This document shows, in pieces, positions 1 to 11,529 of a stretch of 64,000 nucleotides of DNA. This DNA is from Lindgomyces ingoldianus (lineage: Eukaryota > Ascomycota > Dothideomycetes > Pleosporales > Lindgomycetaceae), in assembly GCF_010093535.1 (NCBI RefSeq), contig NW_022985188.1, positions 278,141 to 342,140 of the forward strand, read 5' to 3'. How positions within the stretch are numbered: position 1 is the first letter of the stretch; the number at the start of each line of letters is the position of its first letter. The notes below the pieces were generated by a model. That model was not told the origin of the DNA. It was given only the letters and a program-made list of their open reading frames with translations, and searched no databases. The position numbers and the translations under genes were made by a program.

Positions 1-655
1 TAAGAGACATGCATTTTGTTTACTAGATTGAGGATAGAGAAAGTACTAAGAGAAGTAAGGCACATGGCAGAGAAAACCAGAAATCCTTCCATCCACGGAT
101 GGAGTCTTGAAACTAGTCCCCGTAAAACGCTAACCGTTACAATTGGCCCTTGGGCGGTTTCTTTGCCTTTCTATGCCCCGCCCTCAAGGTCGAACTTCAC
201 TTCCCATCATCTTGAAATGCTATCTTGGATGTCGAGTCTTGTTTTCACAAAGGGTCTTTGAAAGTCGTGGCAGAAGCATCATAGAACCCCTATCCAAAGG
301 CACGCTGTCGCGGAGGTGAGCTAGGACCTGTCATATTTCGTTAAGGGGTGAGAGCGGGGAATGGAGCGGCGAGGGACATGTACAACATTCGTACGCGAGC
401 ATTGCTGTAAGCGTCCAAGGCTTTCGGTCCATCTTCGCTCTATGGCGATGTCGGTGTGGTGTAGCTCGAAGACTAATTTAACAACTATGTTGGCTCCTCT
501 GCATCCATTCCGCAATTTAGAACTGCGCTGCCTTCGACCCGGGCGGAACGTAAGGGCTTGAGTCGTGAAAATATCTTATGAACTACCTTGGACATCAATA
601 GTATATCCATGGCAGTAGTCTAGGTAGTGGTCTAGGTAGTGGTCTAGGTAGTGGT
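1..655. other. No gene recognised
   Basis: The only open frames here are short (under about 80 codons) and show no family motif on either strand. The right end runs into the 12-bp tandem repeat that closes the neighbouring regulator gene, so part of this stretch is probably that gene's 3' untranslated region. Confidence 0.5.
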
Positions 656-680
656 CTAGGTAGTAGTCTGGGTAGTAGTC
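610..680. repeat. 12-bp tandem repeat overlapping the end of the regulator gene
   Basis: About six copies of the 12-bp unit TAGGTAGTGGTC lie head to tail. Three copies are exact (from 621, 633 and 645) and the others carry one or two changes. On the minus strand the unit reads ACC-ACT-ACC-TAG, so every exact unit supplies an in-frame stop for the regulator gene. The last residues of that protein (a Thr/Gln run) are encoded by the two units in which TAG is replaced by CAG or lies before the stop. Confidence 0.85.
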
Positions 681-2613
681 TCTTCAATCTTGTCCAGGCT
701 TGTTTCCAGAAGACGGCATCCAGTTCGAAAGCAGGCAGACTTGTTTTCTTCTCGTAGCCAAATACCTTGGCATGATTTAATGGTATCGAGAATGGTCTGG
801 CGGGGAGGAATAAGGCATTCACGCGTCATAGTTGCCGCAAGAGGAGCATCTTTCCAAAGGAGATGAATGCAGATCGTGAGCGCGGCAGCAAAGAAATCCA
901 TCATGAAGAAGCGTGAGACCAGGGACGTATTTGGAGGAAGGCATGGGTCGTCGCAGAGCTCGCGATGGTGTACGAGGAGCGCTAGGCTGCATTCAAGGGA
1001 CGACCAGTACGATACTGGGTGTGCGTTTGGCGCATTCGGATGTAGGGAGTGGCAGCGATGTAGAACCATAAGAACTCGTCTAAAGAAAACGTCTAAAGAA
1101 AGGCGGAGAAGGCCATTCCCTTCAACCGGTACTACCCGGCGCATCATACGTCGGATCTCCATATCGTATTGCAGGACTTCTTCATAGTCAATCTCGTGTG
1201 TGCTGGAGTTTGCTCGAGCTAGAACGTGAAATATGAGCGGAAATGATTCCAGAAGGATGGATTCCCAAGAATAGATCGCAGTCCCACCAGGGTTTGATAG
1301 ATGAGGGACTTGGTAGGCGGCGATGGCATCCTGAGGAAGGACCGATGACATCCCAGAGATGATGGACATCTGGATATCAAAATATATAATGATTGTCCAT
1401 AAACGACAACGATTTGCCATCTCGTTGTGAAGATCTGCTGCGTCCACGGATGGTGGCGGTCGGTTCTGATCCAGTCCCAGCATCATCGCTAACCGGACAA
1501 TGAGACCAATCATAGACCAGCATGAATCCAAAGCCCAACAGGTTGCATTAGCAACTTGCTTCGCAACTATCGTAAGGCAGAGGGTACGCAAGTTCGACAA
1601 ACTCGGACGGAACAGAAAGGGTGTCTTTGCCAAGCATGCTTCGCTAGCGAAGAAGAAGTCCTCAGCAGGTTCTGGCTCCCTCGATGCTCCAAATGCTCCT
1701 AGGCCCAGTACCATGAGGAACTGGGCAAGCCAGCCAAGATTCATTTCATGTGGGTTATTCCAAAACTCTGCAACCTCGCCCTGGAAGACCTCCACATCTA
1801 CAATTGGGTGGATTGGCTGGTACAAATTGAGATAATGCTCAATGTATGATTGGCACCGCGAGTGGGAGTTTTGAATAAGAGCAAGGACCGTTTCAATTGA
1901 GGAGTATTTGGCTGCTTGGGGGCTGCCAAGGGGAAAGTTGCCCGGAAGAACAAGGTCAGAAATTCTATGGTTTTCGCTATGTTCCTGTATAGCCAAGGCA
2001 AAATGAGGAGTCTCAAAATGGGCCAGTGACTGGATCTACAATACATCAGTCAATGTCAGGGTCAGTTTTCGATGATGCAACCAACCCGAGATAAGAGAGC
2101 CCTGAAGTGGCTTGAACCTCGACGCCGCCAGAACCACAAGGTGATAACAGCCTCCAGGTTTTCTCCAGCAGAGGTAAATGGATCGGCGGGGCACAATGGC
2201 TGATTCGTTGTGTGTTTCTGATAAGTGTAACTGCATTTCATGCTATTGCCAGACTGACAACACCTGGAGCAAGGGAGTTTCTTGTCACATTTCACCTTGA
2301 GACGATGACATCGTTTACATGACAGACAAGTCCGTACCCGTCTCTTAACTACTTTACCAACAGAACCCACTTCATCCGAGCCCCCTTCCACCCTGGGCTC
2401 GAGTGAACTGGTTTGAGAATAGGGCCAGTCTTCCGCAGTCAGCGGGTTTGGTGATGAAGAATTGCTATTGAAGACTCCATTTCTATTCAGAGATGTACTA
2501 AATGAGCAAACAATGCCTGCCCGCAGGCACCGCGAACATGTTGGTTTTGTTTTGTCGCAACGACGCTTGGACTCACGACACCAATCACAGGTTTGGATCT
2601 GCCGGTTGCGCAT
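656..2613 (-). CDS. Zn2Cys6 transcription factor with two zinc clusters
   Basis: Fungal binuclear-cluster regulator of about 633 residues, presumably nuclear. I join two exons, 2613-2086 and 2029-656. The 56-bp intron (2030-2085) has donor GTTGGT and a CAG acceptor and keeps the frame at phase 0. Residues 9-36 form a canonical cluster (C9, C12, C19, C26, C29, C36). A second canonical cluster spans residues 99-127 (C99, C102, C109, C115, C118, C127), with extra cysteines at 96 and 119. The C-terminal half resembles the fungal-specific middle homology region, with the Arg-Leu-Ala-x-x-Leu-Gly-Leu motif near residue 360. Most Zn2Cys6 proteins carry one cluster, so two is unusual. The gene ends inside a 12-bp tandem repeat. 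It is divergent from the MFS pump, which it may control. That link is inference. Confidence 0.9.
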
Positions 2614-3399
2614 CTCTTAGGAGCTAAGGATAGGAAAAGAAGAGAACGAAAAATGGAGGAGATCGGTGTTAGTCGGGGTGAAAATGCTGGCGTCCCATGG
2701 TTTTCATTTCGTGGGCGACCGAGGATGACCCGAGATGAAGGATGGCTGAAGTCGGCCGCACGTCGGGGCCGCCTAACACCGATGCACACTAAGGGATAGG
2801 ATCATGAGTCTAACCTAGCCTAGTTAGGGGGAACGAAACACAGGCGCCCGTAAATCCTAACCGACCCTTCGCTCTAACGACATCTTTCGAAGCACTTGAC
2901 GGATGCGGTTCATGAGCCCGGCGAAGAAAAAAAATGCCCCATTGATCATAAGATTGACATTGGTGCAACTCTTATGACGTCATTTAGGAGGCGTCATTTG
3001 CTCCTCACGACCAAAGCTGGACGTACTCAATCGCTGAAATATGTCCCCTTTGAAGGAAAGCTGTGCGTAGGAATCTACCTCACGTACTTCTTACATACTA
3101 GTGGCCCGTCCAGAAAATTACCAGGACCAAGCAATACTGAACCCTATTACGGGCTCACATGATGCCAAGAACTGTCATGAACATTACTCTCTCAGCACGG
3201 GTTTCTTATCACCGGTCGTCGGCCGACTTAAAGGTTCCATTTGTTACCGGGGCCACAATGTTGAACTGCTTCGTATCGGTGCCTGAAATGTATAAAAGAT
3301 CTGGCCTTGCTCTCTGCTAGCCTAGGAGAAACTCTCATTATTGCGTCCTAAAACTTCCGTACATTCGATCTTTATTGCCAATCCATTTAGGATCCCAAA
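2614..3399. promoter_or_regulatory. Divergent promoter between the regulator and the MFS pump
   Basis: A 786-bp intergenic region serves both start codons. It holds a perfect cAMP-response-type palindrome TGACGTCA at 2975-2982, followed at 2992-2996 by a CGTCA half site. The 10-bp palindrome GTCGGCCGAC at 3218-3227 contains CGG directly abutting CCG, an inverted pair of the triplet that Zn2Cys6 proteins read. A TATAAAA box at 3291-3297 lies about 100 bp before the MFS start codon. Sites were found by eye. Binding is inference. Confidence 0.5.
3291..3297 (+). promoter_or_regulatory. TATA box of the MFS gene
   Basis: TATAAAA lies 103 bp upstream of the ATG at 3400. The distance leaves room for a leader of about 70 bases. 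Confidence 0.55.
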
Positions 3400-5146
3400 A
3401 TGGAGTCCACCGAGTCGAAAGCAAGATCATCCTCAGATACCGGTATCGACCAAATAACCCCCCAACAGGCCGTTAATGATCGATATGAAGAGCTTTTAAT
3501 GGCGCAAGAGTCATCTCCTGACAAAGTTTTCATTAGTGGATTCTCTCTCCGATCTTTAGATCCAAGTATGTCTCTTCCCAATTACGTCTTTCTCTCTAAA
3601 GTTTCGAGCCTTTAGATCTTGTTGTCCTCGATGAAGAAAAGAACGAGCACCCACGAGTAAGTCGATGCTTGCGGTCCACCTTTCTCTGAAATCATTACAA
3701 GAGCTAAGCCGCCGAAACAGAGTTGGACTTTCTCAAAGAAGGCTGGCACTACCGCTATCATAGGGGCATTCGGTTTCCTATCCCCCTTCGCGAGCACCAT
3801 CTTTGCGCCCTCCGTGCACCTCCTCATGGACGATCTACACATCACTGATAGCACTGTCGGCGCTCTTCAGGTCTCAGTCTTTCTCTTTGCGTATGCAGTC
3901 GGCCCGCTCTTTCTCGCTCCACTTAGCGAGATGTATGGTAGAGCTATTATAATAAATGGTGGTAACATTGTTTTTGTTATTTTTTCGATTGGTGGAGGTT
4001 TCTCAAAGACGGTTTGTACAACTCTGTAGTGACTACACCGGTTGGTTGCTTACTTTATCGCAGCCCACCCAATTCATCGTTACGCGCTTCCTTGCCGGGC
4101 TCGGTGGCTCGTCCGCTATTGCTGTCATTGGGGGTGTTGTTGCTGACATCTGGAATCTCGAAGCGAGACCTAAAGCTTCTGGTGCTGTTATGCTCGGACC
4201 AATACTAGGTCCTATTCTCGGTCCAGTATGTGGAGGATGGATGTCCCAACTCGCATCCTGGAGATGGACGCTTTGGGTTCCCGCCATCGCCAGCGGTCTG
4301 CTCGCCGCCTTTGGCATGATATTTCTTCCCGAGACCTACGCCCCCCGCATATTACAGAAGAAACTGCGCCGCGAGAGAGCGCCTCAGACCAACGGTCATC
4401 TCTACACAGTTCTAAACCTCCAGCCTCATCCATCTAGCCTTGGGTTCCTATTAAGCCAATTCATCAGACCCATCGTCTACCTCATACTCGATCCAGCCCT
4501 CCTCCTTGCTTCGATATTCTATTCCGTCATCTTTGGCGTGATTTACCTCGTCATCGTAACCTACTCCGATGTCTTCGGTCTGGGATACCACCATTCTGTC
4601 GGAATCGTAGGCACAGATTTCCTCGCCGTCGGCATCGGCATGGTCATTGGAACAATCGTCACTGTTAAAGTCATGGAGACTATATTTAAGAAAGACGCTG
4701 CCACCGGCCAAGTGAAGTACAAACCCGAGTCCCGTCTCATAAGTTGTATAATTGGTGCTATAGTCACAGCTGGTGGCCTTTTCTTATACGGGTTCACTGC
4801 CCTCAAGACTCACTTCATCATCCCGCTTGTTGGAATGGCCGTTTTTTCTATCGGGGCCATGAACATTATGATGGCCATTCAGTTATACACTATTGATGGG
4901 TTCCAGTACCCTGCTTCCGCTTTTGCTGCGATTTCAGTCCTGCGGTGTATTTTTGCAGGCGCTTTTCCATTGTTCGGACCGAAGCTTTTCGAGAGTCTTG
5001 GGATCAATTGGGGTGTTGCTTTGCTGGCATTTCTTGTTTTAGGTGTTGGGTTACCGCTGGTTATGCTTCTATATGTTTTTGGACCAAGATTGAGGAAGAC
5101 TGGTGTTGGGAGGTTGGAGAGGTTTGAAGGCAACAAGGAGAAGTAG
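3400..5146 (+). CDS. MFS drug/H+ antiporter, DHA1 type
   Basis: Plasma-membrane efflux permease of about 526 residues. I join 3400-3565, 3616-3656, 3721-4011 and 4064-5146. The introns are 50, 64 and 52 bp with GTATGT, GTAAGT and GTTTGT donors, and all joins keep the frame. The N-terminal tail is hydrophilic and followed by about twelve hydrophobic segments. After TM2 comes a motif-A-like loop (SEMYGRA). The antiporter motif C is clear as GAVMLGPILGPILGPVCGG. These features match the fungal DHA1 multidrug/polyamine group, whose members export toxic organic compounds in exchange for protons. The substrate cannot be read from sequence. It is divergent from the two-cluster regulator. Confidence 0.92.
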
Positions 5147-7107
5147 GGTTCGGAAGATGATTGTTGGGGGATAGACCTAGGAATTCAGAAAAGAATTTAG
5201 ATATCTATGTATAGTAGAACTCTTCGCTCTAATAGCTCGATAAGAGAAAGGAAATGCCAGTCGCTAGGAATTCACTCACAACGAACCAACAATCAAATGA
5301 CTACACTTAGGCAACCTAGTTGCAGTCACCCTTCAACCTTTCCACAATAATACTCAGAATCCCATGGATCCCAGCTATCAGCAGTATCTTCCACAGGTCC
5401 CACCTCACATCTCAACTCTGAGCTGTCATTATGCCTCTGAATTCCCGACTTGGCTACTTTCCCACATTCCGCCCAAAGCGGCTTCCTCAGTCCCTCATAC
5501 AGTTAATCTTGTTCCTCGTTGATTTCCACGTAGAGAACGCTCCTCCCACTGCTTGAAAATTTAGAGTATAAATCGAAATCGCACAAAGTCGATCAGCAGG
5601 ATTTCCAAGAACCATAAGTCATATTGAAAGTTGACATTCAAACTGCTTGGGAGTCAACAGTGGTCGTAAGGTAGATCCGAATCCATGTTACATCTTATGC
5701 TCCGAGGCTCATGCGGGCCTTGAATTAGGCGAAAGATTATCCGCTCGCTCAACTATGAAGGGTCGAGGTTGACCTGCCTGCCATCCGATGAAGTCAGTGA
5801 GTCCGCGATAGCTCGGCAATACCCTCCATTGTCAAGTAGAGTGGGATGCCGTCCTCGACTGAGCATTAAGAGTCCTAGTATCTCTTTGTCTGCATATTGT
5901 CTAGCTTAGCACCTGGAGTAGGAGACCGTGAATGATACAGCTCTAATGCCCAGGTAGGGAATTACTTATTCGTGACCAGCCCGCAAGGTAGTTTCCACCA
6001 AAACTTGCAGGGCAGGCCAGAGCATTCGGCTAGGAGCATAGATAAAATTCCACCCGCGAAAGTTGATAAAGGCTCCTTCTCAAGTGTAATCGTGCACTGG
6101 GTTGCGAACCTCCCGAGGAAGTGAGAAGAATCGGAAGATATCATTAAATTTTGTTTCGCCTTAATGTTTCTGAGTAGTTAGTAGAGGTTGAGTCGAACGT
6201 TTCTAGTTCCTCTGCTAATGCGCTGGAGAAGGCATTATCTATTAAAGAGGTATTGCACAACGTAGATCTGTTATGAAGGTTAAGGCATTCAACATGTCAC
6301 AGCCGTATAAGCAGACATGGTGGTATCATCACGTAATATTCCCTGCATGTCCCCATGCAGGGCTTGGGATTGGCTTTGCCATATAGGCTGCAGCTTCGGC
6401 CACTAAACCTCCCTATTCCTCATCCGCAGCATTGGCTGATAGCGTTGTTGGTTTGGCAGCAGCGTGGTGCATGTTAAGCACAACTTCGAGATGAACTGCT
6501 CATCAATCTTTCATTCCTATCTCTTATATCACTGCCACCCTTTGGCGGCAGCAGGTGGATCATCCTTCCTACTGGCTCTGGCAAACACTTGGGTTGACCA
6601 AATGCACTCAACTTTTTGGCACATTCTAATCCTGCCCTCGATAAAAAGGAGCCTGGCTGTGGGGCAGTTGCGGTAAAGGTCTTGGCGTATGAAGAGCTCG
6701 TTCAACAGGATAGCCTTCCGCCATCCCGCTACTGTTGCCTGGAGATTCATACAGCCAATCAGAACCACACTGGACCATGTAAGCCTCACTGGCAGCGGGG
6801 TTGCAGCTTTATGGCCTGACAGCCTGCGTGGCACACAGTTTCAAATTTCTCTTCACCCATCGCTCGAAGCCTTGATCGGACTTATTAAGACTCATTTGAG
6901 GCACCAAGAAGGCGGCTTTCGGCTACCCCGATGATAAGTCTCGTTCTGTAGGGTTATTTTCGTGTGATGAACAGGAATCTAGTCACTGGTTTCGGTTCAC
7001 GATGACACTTGATTCAACTTTCATCTTCCTTCTCAATTCTCAAAGGAAGTCCACGCATAAAGTTTGATGCGCTCCGCACCGTCATTTCCAGTTCCAAGGC
7101 TTTTGGG
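5147..7107. other. Gene-poor stretch
   Basis: No reading frame above about 100 codons and no recognisable protein motif on either strand. A perfect 9-bp hairpin (CCCTGCATG, 4-nt loop, CATGCAGGG) sits at 6341-6362. The first part must contain the 3' end of the MFS transcript. An in-frame ATG at 7009 could extend the next gene's N-terminus by 33 residues. Confidence 0.5.
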
Positions 7108-9791
7108 ATGTCTTCTATTCTGGCAAAGGCTTCGCAGCTGAAGGCCGAAATTCGCCTGGCTCAAGCTGTTTCCCAGTTTGAAGCAGAACTCTCGAACGAC
7201 CATAAAACTGTCTTCCGTAATTATAGGTCTCAATCGCTTGATTCCCCTCCGACTCCTGGCGATGTCATGCGACTCACAGCTGAGATTGACCGCCGGCTGT
7301 CTGAAAAGGTCCGTGGTCGTTGTTTTGGACCTCGATTCACAAATTTCCTACAAGTGGTCCAACAATTCGCTGCGCTCGGAGATGTTGTAGTAGGTGGCTC
7401 CCAGAATATAATCGCATGTGGCGTCTGGTCACTAGTGCGCATATCGTTGCTAGTCAGTGTTCTTAAGCTTGACCGTTTTATCTACTTATACCTTCATAGT
7501 CAATGGGAAACTTCTTGTCGTATCTCGAAAAGTTGTCGACACTCTTCATGAAGATTGGCTGTACAGCATCACGATACCAAAACATGGCTCTACTCTATCC
7601 CCGATCGAAAAGCCTACAATCACACCTCTTCGAATACTTCATCGTAGTAGTTCGTCTTTGCCATCAGCTATTAAAGTTTACACAGAAGTCACTCGTTCAA
7701 AAAGTTGCATCTGCTCTAAGCGACTCAGACATAAAAGCATTTCAATCAGATCTCGATCACTGGGCAAGTTCAATTAAGGAGGAGATAAGCTTGCTGATGG
7801 CCAAGAGGATTCAAGAAGAAGCTGAAGAGAACTCCCAATTCAGGGCTGTATCAAGCAAGTTCTTTAAATCTGCGCCCTATGAGAAAAGGCTGGCCACCAA
7901 TCTACGAGTCCTCGATATTTGCTCCAAGTACGATTATGAGACAACATGGAAGCAAACTCGAAAGATCGGAAACGCGAATTTCTTCTGCCGGGACCCTAAA
8001 TACCAAGAGTGGAAAGCCCAAGTGAAATCTTGTACACTTATATATACAGGCAAGCTAGGATCAGGCAAGTCTGTTATGCTGGCAAATATTGTCGACGACC
8101 TCAGTACTCATGTTCAAAGCAAAAATATTGCCGTAGCCTACTTCTTTTGCAGGCATGACGTTCCTGAAAGCTTAAAGGCACAGACAGTGGTCCGTTCTTT
8201 AGCACGACAATTGCTCCGTACAATACCAGACCTTACTACGATAGCAAAATTCTGCGATGAGACACGTACAGTCCTGGGTTTCGGAACAATACTTAGATGT
8301 CTCCGTCGCGCCTTTCCACCTGATTACCAAGCGTACTTCGTCCTTGACGGCCTTGATGAATGTGACTGTTCCGAGAGAGAAATATTGGCTCAACAGCTCC
8401 GGGAGCTCCAGGAAGCACTTACACTGCTTCTTTGTGTCTCATTCAGAGCAGAGCCTAATAGTGCATTAGAATTGAGTTCTGGACGGTTCACGGCCGCCGA
8501 GATTGCTTCGATCCCTGATGAAAATCCCGAAATTGAGGCATATATCGAGGCGGAGTTGGAGAATCGCCTAGTGAGCCGAGCGCTGGTGATAGGACAACCT
8601 AGCCTAATATTGGAAATACGCGATGCTCTCTTAAAAGGATACCAAGGGATGTTCCTCTGGGTGGCTCTCCAAATTCGGACTTTATCTGCGATAAAAACCG
8701 ATCAAGGGATTCGGAATGCGCTAGCAACCCTTCCCAAGGATCTTCCAGAGACATATTCTCGTATTCTACGGAGGTCGGAGGGGCCAGGAGACTCCTACCA
8801 GATACTGATACTACAACTCATCATGGCGGCCTCCCGTCCATTAACGACAGACGAGTTTCGAGAAGCCTTAAGCGTTGTTCCTGGGGATGCTGTCTGGAAT
8901 CCTTCCAGGCTTATAAATGACGTATATTCGACATTAGCATGCTGCGGGTGCCTTCTCACTGTTGATGAAGAAGAGTCCACCGTACGGTTTGTGCACCACA
9001 GTGTTAGGCAATTCCTCCTATGTGGTTTTAGGGACTCAACCAACACACCATTCACGATTGATGGCGCACAGAGGACCATAGCAGATATTGTTATTACCTA
9101 CCTCAGTTACGGTGTCTTTGGAACTGAACTATCCACGATGAAAGTGCGAGAGATGGCCATAGGATCAGCGCCGTCTGGAATCATCCGATCTACCTTAGAT
9201 TCTTCAAGCCACGCTCAAAATCTTGCGTTAAAGCTGTTAAGACCTAACAAGCAGGTTAGCGTTAATATTAGCAACATTCTTGCAAAAGCGCGTAAGCCAT
9301 TCCAGCCGTGTTGGGTAAATGAATTCCACTTCTACTCTTATGCAAAAGCATATTGGCTACGACACATACTCTACGCGTCAGGGCAGAGGCCAGATATATA
9401 CGATCTGCTGCTTAGGCTGTCGAAAAGAAACGTGTTGGGCGTTGCGAATGCGACAGCTGAGGATGTTTGGAGGCCCGTGATTTGGGCAGTCCAGAACGGG
9501 AACGAGATCGTGGTCAAGCTGCTGCTTGAGACAGGCAAGATCGACATCAATGCAAAGAATACTTGTGGACAAACTCTATTCTGGAGGGCGACATCAGGCG
9601 GGCATGAGGTGGTAGTCAAGCTGCTGCTTGAGACGGGCAAGGTCAACGTCGAAGCAAAAGACAATAGTGGGGGACAGACGCCACTCTGGCGGGCAGCATC
9701 GACTGGATACGACGCGGTGGTCAAGCTGCTGCTTGAAACGGGCAAGGTCGACGTTGACGCAAAGGACACCTATGAACAGACGCCACTCTGA
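7108..9791 (+). CDS. NACHT-ankyrin STAND protein (fungal NLR-like), cut by TGA
   Basis: Fungal NOD-like receptor architecture. Exons 7108-7452 and 7500-9791 flank a 47-bp intron (donor GTCAGT, acceptor TAG, phase 0). The start at 7108 follows the N-terminus I expect for the family; an in-frame ATG at 7009 is the alternative. The first 180 or so residues resemble the N-terminal domain common in fungal NACHT proteins (DUF7708-like, from memory). The NTPase follows, with Walker A GKLGSGKS near residue 298 and Walker B FVLDGLDECD near 395. Ankyrin repeats begin near 9480. The frame ends at TGA 9789-9791, exactly where units two, three, eight and nine carry TGG. The same frame then stays open for 262 more codons, so the product is either truncated or the allele is a recent pseudogene. 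Known relatives act in non-self recognition and regulated cell death. Confidence 0.85.
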
Positions 9792-10577
9792 AAGGCGGCA
9801 GAGCGCGGGCATGAGGCTGTTGTCAAGCTGCTGCTTGAGACGGGCAAGGTCAACGTTGATACAGAGGACAATAGGGGACAGACGCCACTCTCACGGGAGG
9901 CATCGGGCGGCCACGAGGCGGTGGTCAAGCTGCTGCTTAAGACAGGAAAGGTTGACGTTGATACAGAGGACAATAGGGGACAGGCGCCACTCTCACGGGC
10001 GGCATCGGGCGGCCACGAGGCGGTGGTCAAGCTACTGCTTAAGACAGGCAAGGCCGGCGTCGATACAAAGGACCATGGGGGACAGACGCCACTCTTACGG
10101 GCAGCATCGGGCGGGCATGAAGCAGTGGTCAAGCTGCTGCTTGAGACGGGTAAGGTCAACGTCGAAGCAAAGGACATTTATAAACAGACACCACTCTGGT
10201 GGGCAGCATCAGGCGGCCACGAGGAGGTAACCAAGCTGCTGCTTGAGAAAGGCAAGGTCAACGTCGATGTAGAGGGCACCGGTAAACAGACGCCACTCTG
10301 GCGGGCGGCATCGGCTGGGCACGAGAAGGTGGTCAATCTGCTGCTTGAGACGGGCAAGGTCAATGTCGACGCAAAGGACATCTATGAACAGACGCCGCTC
10401 TTGCGAGCGGCAGAGTGCGGGCACGAGGCTATAGTCAAACAGCTGCTTAAGACGGGCAAGGCCAATGTCGACGCAAAGGACATCTATGAGCAGACTCCAC
10501 TCTTGCAGGCGGCAGAGCGCGGGCACGAGGCGATAGTCAAGCTGCTGCAGTCGCACAAATACACTGCACTCTCTTAG
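9480..10577 (+). repeat. Array of about eleven 102-bp ankyrin repeats
   Basis: Units start near 9480, then at 9582 (105 bp, one extra codon), 9687, 9789, 9891, 9993, 10095, 10197, 10299, 10401 and 10503 (partial). Each encodes a 34-residue ankyrin unit around the core VVKLLLETGK. Neighbouring units are nearly identical at DNA level. Such highly conserved internal repeats are known from fungal allorecognition NLRs, where recombination reshuffles them. An exact identity table was not computed. Confidence 0.9.
9792..10577 (+). pseudogene. Ankyrin-coding continuation after the TGA
   Basis: In the same frame as the NACHT gene, 261 sense codons follow the TGA without another stop until TAG at 10575-10577. 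They encode seven complete ankyrin units and a short final one ending in a Ser-His-Lys tail. The preserved frame argues that the upstream TGA is recent, absent in other alleles, or bypassed. Confidence 0.7.
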
Positions 10578-11529
10578 TAACATATATATTAACGTAGCCT
10601 CTTCCTAACTACTCCCTACTTTCTTTCTCTTATATCTTCCTTAGGTAGTTAGTATTTATAGAATTTAAGATGGCGACATTCTATAGTTGTTGTAGCAAGT
10701 GGCATAAGCAGTATATACGCCATTAGGGAAGTGACTAGCAGTCTCTGACTACATTCTTGCGATGATGCAGGAGATGGGAATACTTAGAAGATGGATGAGT
10801 GGCAAATGAGCGTTTGCTACAGGGTCGAGACTACGTTAAGCTGCATGGCTATTAGTTGTCACTATAGCTGGTGAATATAGCAGAGTAGTTGGCGACTAGG
10901 AATCTTTTACATGAAACTAGAGCTGATAGAGCAAAGCTAATGCTAAGCTCTGAAGGGCTATACAGGGAATATTACTTATGCTACGTCCACTTATGTAATT
11001 GTAACTTGCTAAATGTACTAGCCTCTGTCGCAGATTTGTGCTTGTGTAGCTTTCAAGTGAAAGCTGTGATAATTAGATTCTAAGATCTCAACAATGAGAA
11101 TGGAAATCGGCCGTCTATGTTTCATGCCTTTCAACACTAGATGTGACGACGAGTTCGACGGCACCATGGTGCAGTGTGGGATGGGATAGACTAGCTATAT
11201 TTTACGAGAATACTAAGGTGAAGAGCTGGCGTCAGGTGCTTGCGCGGCCTCAAGCAGCCAGCCGTCCCAGGAGAATCTACCCCCGAACCGCACTAGCCTA
11301 TGTATATCGCTCGGTCATGTAACCTATCAGCTTCGTACAGTGCAGGTACATCACAGAAGGGAATCGCTGCACAATCAAAACTAAGACGATGAAAGGTCCC
11401 GTTATATACTGTAACTTCGTAATGGCGCAAACTGCACGGTGTAACTCTTCAAAAGTGCCTCCTCTATTCGAATTTTAACCCAAGGCTAGAATCTATATCT
11501 ACCAACCCGAATCACCTAAATGTCTCACT
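10578..11529. other. AT-rich spacer without genes
   Basis: No supported reading frame. The first 500 bases are visibly rich in A, T and TA steps, which would fit old repeat DNA, but I could not compute a RIP index. The last part holds the 3' end of the lipase transcript. Confidence 0.4.

Noticed and set aside
9628..10230. 200-codon plus-strand frame and antisense frames inside the ankyrin array
   Set aside because: They arise because the repeat length is a multiple of three, so every frame stays open; only the ankyrin frame has a meaningful sequence.
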